Shown here: one piece after another, positions 19,110 to 29,211 of the stretch | How positions within the stretch are numbered: the stretch's first letter is position 1 | How the letters are laid out: every line of letters starts with the position of its first letter | NCBI RefSeq assembly: GCF_000332495.1 | Contig: NZ_AOGW02000010.1 | Coordinates: forward strand, 496,001-560,000 | DNA from: Leptospira terpstrae serovar Hualin str. LT 11-33 = ATCC 700639 | GTDB lineage: Bacteria; Spirochaetota; Leptospiria; Leptospirales; Leptospiraceae | DNA: 64,000 bases | Reading direction: 5' to 3' | The notes under the pieces: model-generated | What the model was told of the DNA's origin: nothing | Databases searched by the model: none | Seen by the model: only the letters and a program-made list of their open reading frames with translations | Made by a program: the position numbers and the translations under genes

Positions 19110-19634
19110 TTATTTCCCTTTGGATAAACGACTATACGATGAGATTTTTAAATTCACATCGTATATTTCTTTTTCTGCAAATGGTTTTCTGAAACTGAGT
19201 AAATCAACCTTTGCTTGGATTTGTTTGTTCTTTTCTATATCATAGACAAGTTTAATGATATCTTGCAAAAGAACGGAACGAAAAGACACATCAATCGTAA
19301 TTTTATTATAGTCCTTTTGGATGACATTACTTGTATCCTTCATCGTTTGGACTTTGTCTTTTAAATTATATCTAACTAGAATTTGATCTAGTTTCGAATA
19401 CATAACACTTACATCTTCTTCGCTTCCACCTGACTGTAATCCACGCAAATAATTATATTCACGAATCACTCGATCAAGTTCGGTAGCCTGCGACCTAGTT
19501 TCGAAAATTTCTTCCGTCAGACTGTTTCGCAAATCTGAAAACAAAGTGATAATGGTATAAATTCCAAGAAGAGCCACGAAACTGATTAAACCAGTGACTA
19601 AAACACGTTCTCTATCATTCAGCCGGTCAAACAT
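19110..19634 (-). CDS. gspM: Type II secretion system protein GspM-like
   Basis: A 174-residue bitopic protein: a short cytoplasmic N-terminus (MFDRLNDRERVLVTG), one membrane helix (about 13-32), a coiled-coil stretch (NSLTEEIFETRSQATELDRV) and a small periplasmic domain of the ferredoxin-like type expected for GspM/PilO proteins. It should pair with GspL in the inner-membrane platform. Its ATG overlaps the gspL stop by one base. Sequence similarity to classical GspM is low, so the name rests partly on position and topology. Confidence 0.78.
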   Translation of the reverse strand: MFDRLNDRERVLVTGLISFVALLGIYTIITLFSDLRNSLTEEIFETRSQATELDRVIREYNYLRGLQSGGSEEDVSVMYSKLDQILVRYNLKDKVQTMKDTSNVIQKDYNKITIDVSFRSVLLQDIIKLVYDIEKNKQIQAKVDLLSFRKPFAEKEIYDVNLKISSYSRLSKGK

Positions 19635-21256
19635 TATGGTTCATCCTTAGGAGTCACAACATCCATTTTGATTTTAAAACTGACTTTGAATTTGTTTACT
19701 CCAGTGATGAGTCTCTTATTTTGAATTTGTATATTAGTGAATTTTTCTGATTTTTCTAAAGCCGATTGGATGGTTCCAATTTCCCCAAATTCATTAACTC
19801 GACCATAAATTTGAATTTCCTTTTCTTCAAAATTGAACTGATCCAAAATAAAAGGCAAAACATCGGGCGAAGGAAATTGTTCAGTGGCTTCATTCAAAAC
19901 ATCCAAAACACTTTCTTGGGAAAGAAACAATCGATAGATTTCCGTTTTCTTTCTTTCGGCTTTTAGTTTTTTGTTTGCTTCGGTAAGTGGATCTTCCTCT
20001 TCACCGAGTTCTCCACCAATTCCATTTTTGTATTTTTCTAATAACACCTGTTTATTCGCAGTTATTTTCCGTTTATCTAAAATGATTCCGATGAGAAACA
20101 CTCCAAACAAAAGCATAAGGGAAATGCTTACGAGAATTAGGTGAGGTTTGAAAGCAGATAATTTAAACCTATTGGTATGAATCTTTTTAGCAAATCCTGT
20201 TTCTAGAAAATTAACCCTATTGCGAGATTCAAAATGAGTACCAGTTGCCACTGCAGTAACAAAACTCGGATCATTAATTCCTAAAAATTCATAACGTCCA
20301 GTTTTGATTCCTAACTTTTCTTCTAAATAAGCGGTGAGTCCTGGATACAAACTCGCTCCACCAGACAAAAGAATCAGACTTGGCCGTTCCGTTTCTGGAA
20401 GTGAAAAAATACTATTTTCAACTTCGTGAATCAGTTGTTCAATTTTTGCTAAAATAAACTTTCGAATTGATTTCCACTGAGTGGAAGTTATGTGGAATTT
20501 GGAAAAAAAACTTATTTCTTCCGATTTTTCTACCGTTTCAAAAAGAAAACCTATAGGTAAGGATTCCTTAAGTGCTCGCGCATCTTCCAATTCAATTTTA
20601 AGGAGGTTCGCAATTTCTAAACTCACGTCTTCTCCACCAATATAAATTTGGCGGGTGTGGCGAAGTTTTCCTTCAAAAAGAACATTCAGAATGCTATACT
20701 TTCCTCCAAGATCCAATTGAAGAATGGATTGTTCTGCAAGTATTAGAGGAAAGTTTTTTGTCACTAAAGAGGAGAGTGCAAAAGAATCTAATGACAAACA
20801 AGATAGAGAAAGATCACCTTTAGCAAAAGGTTTTAATGCTCGGAGAAGTTCTGAATGGTGGACATTGAAAGAAATAACTTCTGAGTTTTCTTTATTCGAT
20901 CTCCATGTTTTGCCGATGACTTCCAGTTCCTCCATCGGATAGGGAACTAAATTTTCCACCTCAAATGGTAATACTTCTTGGATGGCTTTTTCAGAAACCA
21001 ATGGTACGGTGAGGTCCCTTACAAATAGATTGTGAATTCCTAAATTAATAAGGAAACGGTTTTCTTCAGGGAAAAAACTTTGAATGAAACGAATGATATT
21101 GTATTCAAAAGGATCTCCTTCAGATTCGTCCAGTTCAACAACCGGAAGACTTTCTGTTCGAAGGATCACTACTTTTCCGAGTACCTTTTTAAAAAGGACT
21201 CCTTTTAGAAACGTTGAACCATAATCGATAGCTAGGTATTGGTCAAATGATAACAT
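19634..21256 (-). CDS. gspL: Type II secretion system protein GspL (PilM-like ATPase-fold plus periplasmic domain)
   Basis: The N-terminal ~340 residues have the actin-like PilM/GspL fold: phosphate-binding AIDYGSTFLKG at residues ~9-19, LQLDLGGKYS in the middle, and ILLSGGASLYPGL later. A membrane helix (about 375-397) and a ~140-residue periplasmic ferredoxin-like domain follow. This is PilM and PilN fused in one chain, as in GspL. It should link the secretion ATPase GspE to GspM in the membrane. The 540-residue length is somewhat longer than enterobacterial GspL (~400). Confidence 0.85.
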   Translation of the reverse strand: MLSFDQYLAIDYGSTFLKGVLFKKVLGKVVILRTESLPVVELDESEGDPFEYNIIRFIQSFFPEENRFLINLGIHNLFVRDLTVPLVSEKAIQEVLPFEVENLVPYPMEELEVIGKTWRSNKENSEVISFNVHHSELLRALKPFAKGDLSLSCLSLDSFALSSLVTKNFPLILAEQSILQLDLGGKYSILNVLFEGKLRHTRQIYIGGEDVSLEIANLLKIELEDARALKESLPIGFLFETVEKSEEISFFSKFHITSTQWKSIRKFILAKIEQLIHEVENSIFSLPETERPSLILLSGGASLYPGLTAYLEEKLGIKTGRYEFLGINDPSFVTAVATGTHFESRNRVNFLETGFAKKIHTNRFKLSAFKPHLILVSISLMLLFGVFLIGIILDKRKITANKQVLLEKYKNGIGGELGEEEDPLTEANKKLKAERKKTEIYRLFLSQESVLDVLNEATEQFPSPDVLPFILDQFNFEEKEIQIYGRVNEFGEIGTIQSALEKSEKFTNIQIQNKRLITGVNKFKVSFKIKMDVVTPKDEP

Positions 21257-21258
21257 AA

Positions 21259-22374
21259 TTAATCTTCAGTATAGTATAACATTTGGTTGTTGGTGAGGTC
21301 AAAAAGACCTGATACCTTTCGAACCACTTTATCCTTTATAATCCCAACCCCTGTGATTTTATAAACTTCGCCCTTGGTTTTGATACGACCACCAGAGACA
21401 TCTGTACCCTCTCCCGCCAGTTCCTTATACAGAGTGAGGTCCCCTGTTGTTTTCACTTGGAATTCTGGTTCGGTCTCCAGATCTTTCAATTCTTTAATAT
21501 AGCCTCCTTTCTGCAACTTGAGTTTCAAAATTTTCATAGCGGCTTGTTTGGTCATAAAGTCAGAAAGGGAAATGAGGACAAAATAAGGGGCTGTATTGAT
21601 ATTGATCCGATCGTCATAGGAATCACCCGCAGGCAAGTAGGCAGTGATATTATTTGAGAGCACATAATCTTTATCGGAACGAAGGGCCCTTTCCTCCTCT
21701 GTCATAAAGTCCTTGGAATTATTTTTGTCATAGTCCTTAGGTTTCAAACTTTCATAGACTACGGATCGATCAAATCCTTTGACACTTAACAGTTCCGAAA
21801 GTGAATAGAGGGGAGCATTTTTAATTTTTCTCGGTGGCGAAAGCCGGTTATAGTAGTACTGTTCGGCCCCCCCACCGGTTTCCTGGTGATTTTCATCGAT
21901 CCAATCCAAAATGGGAAAAATCATCTCTCGTTTTAAACCAAATTGATAGAAAAGGCGAGTGACCATCTCGATTGTTCTTTGGTTCGGTTGGTCATCGTAA
22001 ATTTTCACTAAAGAGTTAATGTTGATCTTCCCATCTTCTGGACTCATAGTGTAATAAATAACCCCCCCACCTAGTGGTATCGGTGGCGGATCCATAGCAA
22101 GGCCCGACTGATATAAAACCTCTTCAGGAATTTTTTTCAAAGCACCCACTGCTCCCATAAACCCTGCTTTCGCTAGCATATGAGCTCGAAAACCATCAGC
22201 CTGTGAACGAGCCACTCGGTATTCTGTAGCTGCATCCTCAAAGAATTTTGAAGCAGTGAACATAGAAGCGGTACCAATGGCCATCACAAGGAGATAGACC
22301 ATAAACCCCTGTTTTGTTTTTTTATTTGTAGAGGATAACCGGATGCGCAAGAGATTCATATTTAACAAAGGCAT
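21259..22374 (-). CDS. gspK: Type II secretion system minor pseudopilin GspK
   Basis: A 371-residue minor pseudopilin. The prepilin-like segment KQG-FMVYLLVMAIGTASMF begins near residue 22 and lacks Glu at +5, as is normal for GspK, which caps the pseudopilus tip. The later part has the SAM-like repeats expected of GspK (EDGKININSLV, PIEDWID-type MIFPILDWIDENHQ, then DRININTAPYFVL). The ATG at 22374 overlaps gspJ by 53 bases; an ATG five codons later (22359) is an equally good start, and neither has a good ribosome-binding site. Confidence 0.88.
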   Translation of the reverse strand: MPLLNMNLLRIRLSSTNKKTKQGFMVYLLVMAIGTASMFTASKFFEDAATEYRVARSQADGFRAHMLAKAGFMGAVGALKKIPEEVLYQSGLAMDPPPIPLGGGVIYYTMSPEDGKININSLVKIYDDQPNQRTIEMVTRLFYQFGLKREMIFPILDWIDENHQETGGGAEQYYYNRLSPPRKIKNAPLYSLSELLSVKGFDRSVVYESLKPKDYDKNNSKDFMTEEERALRSDKDYVLSNNITAYLPAGDSYDDRININTAPYFVLISLSDFMTKQAAMKILKLKLQKGGYIKELKDLETEPEFQVKTTGDLTLYKELAGEGTDVSGGRIKTKGEVYKITGVGIIKDKVVRKVSGLFDLTNNQMLYYTED

Positions 22375-22966
22375 TCCCCACTAATGATATAATTTCAAAT
22401 CGAATCAGTCTTGGAATTTTTTTCGTTGTTCGGGAATTCCAATCATCAACCCATTTATCTCCACGTTCAGAAAATTTCATTTGAAAACTCTTTACATTTT
22501 CGAGTAATACGTGTTCTACGCCACCTTGTGTCGGGAAGGTATCAATCATCTCATCCTCCCTACGAATTAAATAAGACAACCCACTCATCTTTGGATTAGG
22601 CATCTTTCGCAAATAAAAGGAAACTTCCCGAACAGAAGCCTGCCCTTCTTCTTCCGAATTTGGGTTGGCTGTTGCAAAAACAACACGATCGTTCCTTCCT
22701 CCTGTGACTCCATCTTGTTTACCCACAAACAAAATTCGTTTCTGGTTATCTATAAAGTAGGTACGGGCAAGGGTTCCTCTAATATTCTCCATAGCATAAA
22801 GAATATCTTTTCTATTGGCTCCTTTATTAGAGGCGCCTTTTTTGGAAATTTTATTCGCAGTATAAAATACGGAGAATATACCTGTGAAAATGACCGCCAT
22901 AATCATAACGACGATAGAAATCTCCACCAAGGTAAACCCACGTCTATGTCGCGACATAACAAACAC
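22322..22966 (-). CDS. gspJ: Type II secretion system minor pseudopilin GspJ
   Basis: A 214-residue protein with a prepilin leader: RRG-FTLVEISIVVMIMAVIF, where cleavage follows Gly and Glu is at +5. The globular part has a RVVFATANP strand and an ends-of-operon overlap with gspK. GspJ forms the tip complex with GspI and GspK. The start overlaps the gspI stop by one base. Confidence 0.85.
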   Translation of the reverse strand: MFVMSRHRRGFTLVEISIVVMIMAVIFTGIFSVFYTANKISKKGASNKGANRKDILYAMENIRGTLARTYFIDNQKRILFVGKQDGVTGGRNDRVVFATANPNSEEEGQASVREVSFYLRKMPNPKMSGLSYLIRREDEMIDTFPTQGGVEHVLLENVKSFQMKFSERGDKWVDDWNSRTTKKIPRLIRFEIISLVGNAFVKYESLAHPVILYK

Positions 22967-23493
22967 TAGTATTTAGTACTCCGGAAAGTTTCTACGCTAT
23001 AGGTTTCCTTTTTATTTCCATCCGAATAAAAAATGGAAACTTTCACACGGAAAACTTTAAGAACCCCACCTGTTTCAAAACTTTTTTTCTGACCACGTTT
23101 TTTCATTAAGTCACTAAAGCCAACGTCTTTATCACCTAACATATCTTTTGGTGCTTTTTTTCGAAGTGCTTCCGCATTGGGCCCACCAGCAAGTTTCAAT
23201 AAATCCATTTCTTCTTCTTTGATTTCTGTTTCAAAGGTGTAACCTGGAAAGGCATCGATTGAACCACGGGATGTATCCGTCTGCATTGTGGTGGATGAGT
23301 CTACCTGTGCCATTTTAATTTTTGCTAAATGGACTGCATTGGCAAGTAAGACCGCCTTTTTCTGATACGAAATTCCTTCGGCAATTAGGGAATATGTGTA
23401 AGTCATGACCATAGCAGCCATTGCCATCGCTATGGTGACTTCGAAAAGTGTAAAGGCTTGACGAAAATATTTATTTAGGTTGGGTTTTTGCAT
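22966..23493 (-). CDS. gspI: Type II secretion system minor pseudopilin GspI
   Basis: A prepilin-like protein of about 175 residues: RQA-FTLFEVTIAMAMAAMV, with Glu at +5 but Ala instead of Gly at -1. Cleavage after Ala is known but less usual. The segment LANAVHLAKIKM is typical of GspI. I chose the ATG at 23493 because AGGTGG lies six bases before it and it leaves a short leader; an ATG at 23544 would add 17 residues and a 74-base overlap with gspH. It is the core of the tip complex. Confidence 0.82.
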   Translation of the reverse strand: MQKPNLNKYFRQAFTLFEVTIAMAMAAMVMTYTYSLIAEGISYQKKAVLLANAVHLAKIKMAQVDSSTTMQTDTSRGSIDAFPGYTFETEIKEEEMDLLKLAGGPNAEALRKKAPKDMLGDKDVGFSDLMKKRGQKKSFETGGVLKVFRVKVSIFYSDGNKKETYSVETFRSTKY

Positions 23494-24103
23494 TGGAGTC
23501 CACCTGTTCATCTCTTTCGTCAAGTCCATAAGAAACCTTTTCAATAGCCTTAGTTTCAGGTTCTGGGAAATATTCCGTTTTATGAATTTTTATTTTTCCA
23601 CCATAACAGTAGATTTGAATGGTTCTTTTGATTTCTGTATCTGAACCTACATATAAAAATAAATCAGTAGTGGTTCCTTGTGGAGTAAATACAATTCGGA
23701 TTTTACCTTCCGATCTTGGTTTTCCACCTAAATCCCGTACGCTGACAATTTTTGAATAAAACGGGAGAGTCACTTTTTTTAAAATTGCTTCTTCTTCCAA
23801 TCCCCCTTCTTCTCTTTTTAAAAGAAAAAACTGGTATTCCCTTTTTTCAAAATCATATTGAAATAGGACTGCTTGGTTGGTTAATTGTGCTTTGTTATAA
23901 CCGAATTTAAAGGATTCCTGTAATTTTACAGCGATATCTTCCGTGGAGGGAATGATGAGGTTACGGAGGGTTCCTCCAACAATCACCATGATAAGCCCAA
24001 GTATGGAGATCACTACGACGATCTCAATCAAAGTGAGACCATCGCGTAATTTCCGTTTGGTTTTCAGAACCGGTATTTTATCGGAAAGCTGCCGGGTAAT
24101 CAT
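23471..24103 (-). CDS. gspH: Type II secretion system minor pseudopilin GspH
   Basis: About 210 residues with a prepilin motif RDG-LTLIEIVVVISILGLIMV (Leu rather than the usual Phe at +1; Glu at +5). The rest is a beta-rich globular domain, with FGYNKAQLTNQAVLFQYDF and RIVFTPQGTTTDLFLYVG resembling GspH/FimT. I chose the ATG at 24103, which overlaps gspG by 26 bases; a GTG at 24163 gives 20 more residues and an 86-base overlap. The N-terminus is therefore unsure, but the leader and mature protein are the same either way. Confidence 0.8.
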   Translation of the reverse strand: MITRQLSDKIPVLKTKRKLRDGLTLIEIVVVISILGLIMVIVGGTLRNLIIPSTEDIAVKLQESFKFGYNKAQLTNQAVLFQYDFEKREYQFFLLKREEGGLEEEAILKKVTLPFYSKIVSVRDLGGKPRSEGKIRIVFTPQGTTTDLFLYVGSDTEIKRTIQIYCYGGKIKIHKTEYFPEPETKAIEKVSYGLDERDEQVDSNAKTQPK

Positions 24104-24539
24104 CCGGTGAAAGGATATTAAAGTCTTTACCTTTTCCTTCGCCACCTTCTTTTTTATCATCACCTAGAGTAACAATTTGAGGGACAGCTCCTTCAAACTT
24201 TAGCACGTAAGGTGTTTTCCACGGATCTTTCAAAACAGCTTTCTCACGAATGATAGGTTCGTAATCGTCACCAATTTTATCGTCGTCTGGTTTCTCGATT
24301 AACGCTTGTAAACCTTGTTCTTCTGAAGGATATTTATCATATACTTCTAAATATCTTTCCAACGCAGTTTTTAACACGGCACTATCGTTTTTCAGCTTCA
24401 ATTTTTTTTCGCCTTCACCCCGGTTTCCGATACTGGAGTAAAGAATGGCCATGAGTGATCCTAAAATGAGCATTACCACTGTAATCTCGATTAAGGTGAG
24501 TCCCTCACGAATCTTTCTGTGTTTCCCTTTAGTTTTCAT
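24078..24539 (-). CDS. gspG: Type II secretion system major pseudopilin GspG
   Basis: This is the main building block of the pseudopilus. It has 153 residues, with leader REG-LTLIEITVVMLILGSLMA (Glu at +5), then the helix ending in ALERYLEVYDKYPSEEQGLQAL, a GspG signature, and the calcium-loop region with DPWKTPYVL. Leu at +1 replaces the usual Phe or Met, as in the neighbouring GspH. It lies five bases after gspF. Confidence 0.94.
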   Translation of the reverse strand: MKTKGKHRKIREGLTLIEITVVMLILGSLMAILYSSIGNRGEGEKKLKLKNDSAVLKTALERYLEVYDKYPSEEQGLQALIEKPDDDKIGDDYEPIIREKAVLKDPWKTPYVLKFEGAVPQIVTLGDDKKEGGEGKGKDFNILSPDDYPAAFR

Positions 24540-24544
24540 AAACT

Positions 24545-25771
24545 CTACATCCCCTGGATTTCTTGAGTTAGTTTGTACATTGGCGTCATAATTGCCGCCA
24601 TAATGGTAAAAATAATTCCACCCATTACAATGATCATCATTGGTTCTAATGATTGTGTCAAAGATTTTATTGCCGTGTCGACCTCGGATTCATAGATTTC
24701 CGAGAGTTTATTCATCATTTCGGGAACTTTATCGGATGCTTCTCCGGCACTGAGCATCCCAAGTACCATCTGGGGAAGGACTTGCGAACCTTGTAAGGAA
24801 TCAGATAATTTCCCCCCTTCTTTGATTTTGATAATTGCACTTTCAATTTCTTCTTTAAAAACGGTATGTCCCACCACATCTGAAACGATGTTCAAAGACA
24901 CAATGAGTGGAACCCGGTTCATGAGAAGAATGGAAAGGTTCCTTGCAAAATTGGAAACTAAGATTTTACGAAGTAAGGTTCCAATCACCGGTAAACCAAG
25001 TAAAAACCGGTCCCAAACCTTTTTCCCTTCCCCTGAACTTTTCCACTTTAAAAAACTAAGTAAACCGGCAGCAATCGCACCTAAAATAAAAAACCAATAG
25101 TTTGTCAGTACATAGGATAAAAATATCACTCCGCGAGTTAAGAGCGGAAGTTTTGCATCAAAAGATGCGAACAACTGTTCAATTTGAGGAATAACCACTA
25201 CGAGTAGAAATATTGATACACCAAGTGACAGTAACCCCATAATCATTGGATAAATCATTGCCACTTGGACTTTTGATTTTAACTCCGAAGATTTTTCCTC
25301 TAGTTCTGCTAACCTATGTAATGTGTTTTCGTAGTTTCCTGTGGATTCACCGACAGAAATCAAACTAGGGTATTGGTCAGGGAAAACCGTTTTGTGTTTT
25401 TTCATGGACTCAGAAAGGCTCATCCCTTCTGTGATGTCAGCTCTCATCTCAATCAAAACTTTTTTGAAGTATATGTTTTCGACTTGGTCAATGATAGAAA
25501 GTAAACATTTATCGAGAGGTATTCCTGCACCAATCAGTGTTCCCAATTGTTTACAAAACAAACCTACATCTTTTCGGGGAATTCGGTATAATAACTTGGA
25601 TAAAAAAGGAAAGAGTTCCCTTTCTTCTTTTTCACGGTCTTCCTGTATGGAACGAACGTAGAGTCCTTTCGCCTTAAGCTTGTTACGTGCCGCCTGAAGA
25701 TTGGGAGCATCAATGATATTTTTTTCTTCTTTGCCTTTTCGGTTGAAAGCTACGTAAGTAAAGAGTGGCAT
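24545..25771 (-). CDS. gspF: Type II secretion system inner-membrane platform protein GspF
   Basis: A 408-residue polytopic protein with two GspF/PilC domains. The first has KRKGKEEK near the N-terminus and LFCKQLGTLIGAGIPLDKCL; the second starts FARNLSILLMNRVPLIVSL. Three membrane helices lie at about 170-190, 215-245 and 375-400, and LEPMMIIVMGGIIFTIMAAI is the typical end. It forms the core of the platform that works with GspE to add pseudopilin subunits. Confidence 0.95.
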   Translation of the reverse strand: MPLFTYVAFNRKGKEEKNIIDAPNLQAARNKLKAKGLYVRSIQEDREKEERELFPFLSKLLYRIPRKDVGLFCKQLGTLIGAGIPLDKCLLSIIDQVENIYFKKVLIEMRADITEGMSLSESMKKHKTVFPDQYPSLISVGESTGNYENTLHRLAELEEKSSELKSKVQVAMIYPMIMGLLSLGVSIFLLVVVIPQIEQLFASFDAKLPLLTRGVIFLSYVLTNYWFFILGAIAAGLLSFLKWKSSGEGKKVWDRFLLGLPVIGTLLRKILVSNFARNLSILLMNRVPLIVSLNIVSDVVGHTVFKEEIESAIIKIKEGGKLSDSLQGSQVLPQMVLGMLSAGEASDKVPEMMNKLSEIYESEVDTAIKSLTQSLEPMMIIVMGGIIFTIMAAIMTPMYKLTQEIQGM

Positions 25772-25776
25772 AAAAT

Positions 25777-27453
25777 TTATGATACTCGAAGGACTTCTTC
25801 GGGAGTGGTTACACCTTCAATCACTTTGAATTTGCCGTATTCTTGGAGCGTAGAAAGGCCATTTTTTATAGCAAGTTCTTTGATTCGGTTTGAATCAGCA
25901 CCTTGCAAAATCGCACGTTTGATTTCATCATTCATTATGAGAAGTTCATACAATCCAGTTCTTCCTTTGTATCCTGAGTTTAGACAAGAAGCGCAACCTT
26001 TCCCGCGATACAAGACCCCATTTTTTAATTCTTTTCTCTGGATTCCAAGGCCAGCCAAATCTTTGTCTGTTGGTTTGTAAGAAGTTTTACAATCCTTACA
26101 AATGACCCGAACAAGCCTTTGGGCCATAAATCCAAGTACGGAACTGGTAATCAGATAGGGCTCTATTCCCATATCGACAAGCCTTGTGACGGCAGCGGAC
26201 GCATCGTTTGTATGCAGAGTAGAAAAAACCAAGTGTCCTGTAAGAGAGGCTTGGATGGCAATTCTTGCCGTTTCTTCATCCCGGATCTCTCCCACCATCA
26301 CCACATCCGGATCCTGACGAAGGATAGACCGAAGTCCCGCAGCAAAGGTAAGACCAATTTTATCATTCATTTGCATTTGGGAGATCCCATCCATTTGGTA
26401 TTCCACTGGATCTTCGCAAGTGATGATATTTCTTTCTTCTGTATTGATTTCAGAAAGTGCGGAATACAAGGTTGTAGATTTACCAGATCCCGTTGGGCCA
26501 GTTACTAAGATAATTCCATATGGTTTATAAATGAGTTCTTTAAAGTCTTTAAGGATTTCCTTGTTAAAACCCATAGTATCAATGGAATACTTTTGATCTG
26601 TTTTATTGAGAATCCGCATTACAATGCGTTCACCAAATTGGCAAGGGATGATTGAAACCCGTACGTCCACATCCTTTCCCGCTAACCGCAGTTTGATCCT
26701 ACCATCTTGTGGCAAACGGTTCTCAGCAATGTTCAAATTGGACATGATTTTGATACGTGTGGAAATTCCCGCCAAATAAGATTTAGGTGGATTTAAAACT
26801 TTTTGCAAAACACCATCCACACGATAACGAACCACTACTGATTTTTCGAATGGTTCCACGTGAATATCTGAAGCCCTTTCGGAAACAGCCTGTGATAAAA
26901 TTACGTTCACCATCTTAATGATGGGAGCTTCATTCGAAAGGTCTAAGGCATCTGATTCAAAGGCATCCGAGAGATCGCCAAAACTCCCATCCATCTCGTC
27001 CATCATCTCTTTTGCTTCGGCAGTTGTTTTGTCGAACTGAGAGTGAACGATCCTCATGATTTCGTTTTCCGTTGCGAGAACGAATTGAATTTCGTATCCT
27101 TTTAAAAAGGATCGCATATCATCCATTGGGTGGAGGTCTGTGGGATCACATGTGGCAACGATTACTTTTTTGCCTTTGACCGAAACCGGAACAATTTTAG
27201 AACGTTGGACTAGTTTTAAAGGAATTTTTCCAAAAACTTCTTCATTAGCAACAAACTCGAGTTTGTCGATAAATTCCATTCGGTGGAGCTTGGATAAGGC
27301 TTTTAGAATGTCAGTTTCGGAAGCGAGACCTTTTTTCTGGATGATATGAGTGATGGGAAGATTAGTTTTTTCCTGTTGTTTGGAAATATCCTCAAGATCC
27401 TTTATTGTAAGAATCCCATCTTCTAATAGAATTTGGCCTAAACTCTTTCTCAT
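25777..27453 (-). CDS. gspE: Type II secretion system ATPase GspE
   Basis: The cytoplasmic hexameric motor, 558 residues. The N-terminal ~150 residues are the GspE-N (MshEN-type) domain, beginning [19 protein letters not shown]. The ATPase half has Walker [13 protein letters not shown], the Asp box, Walker [17 protein letters not shown] and the His box TLHTNDA. The zinc-binding tetra-Cys (CKDC and CASC, about 60 residues apart in the C-terminal third) is intact. The ATG overlaps the gspD stop by four bases (ATGA). Confidence 0.96.
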   Translation of the reverse strand: MRKSLGQILLEDGILTIKDLEDISKQQEKTNLPITHIIQKKGLASETDILKALSKLHRMEFIDKLEFVANEEVFGKIPLKLVQRSKIVPVSVKGKKVIVATCDPTDLHPMDDMRSFLKGYEIQFVLATENEIMRIVHSQFDKTTAEAKEMMDEMDGSFGDLSDAFESDALDLSNEAPIIKMVNVILSQAVSERASDIHVEPFEKSVVVRYRVDGVLQKVLNPPKSYLAGISTRIKIMSNLNIAENRLPQDGRIKLRLAGKDVDVRVSIIPCQFGERIVMRILNKTDQKYSIDTMGFNKEILKDFKELIYKPYGIILVTGPTGSGKSTTLYSALSEINTEERNIITCEDPVEYQMDGISQMQMNDKIGLTFAAGLRSILRQDPDVVMVGEIRDEETARIAIQASLTGHLVFSTLHTNDASAAVTRLVDMGIEPYLITSSVLGFMAQRLVRVICKDCKTSYKPTDKDLAGLGIQRKELKNGVLYRGKGCASCLNSGYKGRTGLYELLIMNDEIKRAILQGADSNRIKELAIKNGLSTLQEYGKFKVIEGVTTPEEVLRVS

Positions 27454-29210
27454 CGCAGTTTCTTTTCTCGTTCGTCGACCATCCTTTCTTGTTCATTTTT
27501 CTTTTGGATGGTCATTCGATCCGATTTATCTCGGTCGTCCAAAATATGAGGTGTTAAAAACACCATCAAATTGGTTTTACGATTTTGATTGGTAGTTCTG
27601 CGAAAGAGAGTTCCAAGTAGTGGAATCTCACCTAAAATTGGGATCTTTTGTACTTTCTTTTGTTTGTCATTGGAAAGAAGCCCCCCGATAACAATGGTTT
27701 GGATATTATCCACAACGATAGTAGTTTTTATATCTCGTTTGTTAAACGTTGGGTTTCCCCCTGTAGCTTCAGAAGAAATCCCTGCTACGTTTTTAATCTC
27801 TTGGTAAAGATCTAAAGTGATACGATTGTTTTTGTTGATATGCGGTGTGAACTTGAGTTTAATCCCTGTGGGACGGTATTCAAAGTTTGCAACCGTCACG
27901 GCATTGTCCCCACCGAGACCTGCGTTACGGTTTTGTGTTCGAACGGGAACATCCTGCCCTACGTTGATTTCCGCTTCTTGGTTATCCAAGGTCAATATCT
28001 GAGGAGCTGACAATACGTTGAAATTTTCATTGGTTGAGTTTGCATTCAAAATACCAATGATTTGTTGGCCCCCTCTACGAATGAAACCAAGGGAGAAACC
28101 AGAAAGAGTGTTTACGTTAGTGGGACGACCATTTTTATCAATCACTCCCCCTTGTGCCGCAAGACCTGTGTTAAACTGTCCATAGGCCAACTCTTGGTAA
28201 CGCCAATCGATACCAAAGTCATTGAGGTCAGTGGAACTAAGTTCCACAATAAGGACTTCGAGTAACACCTGTTTTCTGGGTGTATCTAGGATTTTAATGA
28301 TTTTTTTAATTTCTTCCCACTCTTGAGGAGTTGCCGTCACAATCAGTGAGTTGGATTCTTTGTGAGCTACTGCTTTGATTTTATCTTGTTTTCCTGGGAC
28401 CTTTGGTGCCTGAGCAACAGGTTGTGGTGGAGCTGCTGGTTTTCCATCAGGGCCTGGTTCTCCCGGTGGACCTTGTGCCGGTGCCATAGGAGCATCGGGC
28501 ATATCCAATTTTACCAAAATGGCAGCCAACTTTTCTGCTTCATTGTATTCCAAAGTATAAATATGGATATCACCAGCAGAGGAAATGGAACCTGGACCAT
28601 CGGCTCGTACATCTAAATTATCAACTAACTTGAGTAATTTGTTAATATCGGATGTGGAACCCGAAAAAATCAAAGTGTTTTGGTTTTTGGGAATGATGAT
28701 ATCTGTATCAGGAGAAGTGACCCGTTTGAGAATAGGTTCGAGCTCTACAGCGTTCGAAAATTCCAAGGGAACAATTTGAGTAATGGTTTTATTTAAGGAA
28801 ACATCAGCCTCTGAAACTGGATCTTTTCCTATCCGAACAATCGGAGATTTAGCAAGAGCATCTTTGATTTTAACTACTTTAATAAGATCATTCTCTTCGA
28901 TGAGTCCAAAACCTTGAGTCTCTAATACAGATTTCATAAATCCGTAAGCATCTTCAATTTTGACTCGTTTTTGTGAGATGATGGTGATCTTCTTTCCCTT
29001 CACCGCATCATCGATTAGAATATTTCGTTTGATGATGGCACTCATTCCCATAAGGAAATCTTTGAGTTCTGTGTCCCGCCAATCGGCAGTGAAACTTGCA
29101 GGTTCTGGTGAGGATTTGGCCTTTGGTTTCCCTTTCTCTTGAGAAAAGCTAGGAGTGACAAATAAATAGAGGCAAATACTCAGTACTACTAAAGGAAGAC
29201 GATTTCTCAT
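27450..29210 (-). CDS. gspD: Type II secretion system outer-membrane secretin GspD
   Basis: This forms the outer-membrane channel. Signal peptide: [20 protein letters not shown]. The N0 domain begins [17 protein letters not shown]1-N3 follow; the secretin core ends [19 protein letters not shown] and [10 protein letters not shown]. The N3 domain holds a Pro/Gly-rich loop (about residues 215-250, with [15 protein letters not shown]). I chose the ATG at 29210 because it follows the gspC stop by one base and starts the signal peptide; the ATG at 29234 has no ribosome-binding site. The length is about 586 residues. No pilotin gene is next to it. Confidence 0.94.
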   Translation of the reverse strand: MRNRLPLVVLSICLYLFVTPSFSQEKGKPKAKSSPEPASFTADWRDTELKDFLMGMSAIIKRNILIDDAVKGKKITIISQKRVKIEDAYGFMKSVLETQGFGLIEENDLIKVVKIKDALAKSPIVRIGKDPVSEADVSLNKTITQIVPLEFSNAVELEPILKRVTSPDTDIIIPKNQNTLIFSGSTSDINKLLKLVDNLDVRADGPGSISSAGDIHIYTLEYNEAEKLAAILVKLDMPDAPMAPAQGPPGEPGPDGKPAAPPQPVAQAPKVPGKQDKIKAVAHKESNSLIVTATPQEWEEIKKIIKILDTPRKQVLLEVLIVELSSTDLNDFGIDWRYQELAYGQFNTGLAAQGGVIDKNGRPTNVNTLSGFSLGFIRRGGQQIIGILNANSTNENFNVLSAPQILTLDNQEAEINVGQDVPVRTQNRNAGLGGDNAVTVANFEYRPTGIKLKFTPHINKNNRITLDLYQEIKNVAGISSEATGGNPTFNKRDIKTTIVVDNIQTIVIGGLLSNDKQKKVQKIPILGEIPLLGTLFRRTTNQNRKTNLMVFLTPHILDDRDKSDRMTIQKKNEQERMVDEREKKLR

Positions 29211-29211
29211 T

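Noticed and set aside
24822..25661. Plus-strand frames inside gspF
   Set aside because: Shadows of a conserved gene, with no start signals.
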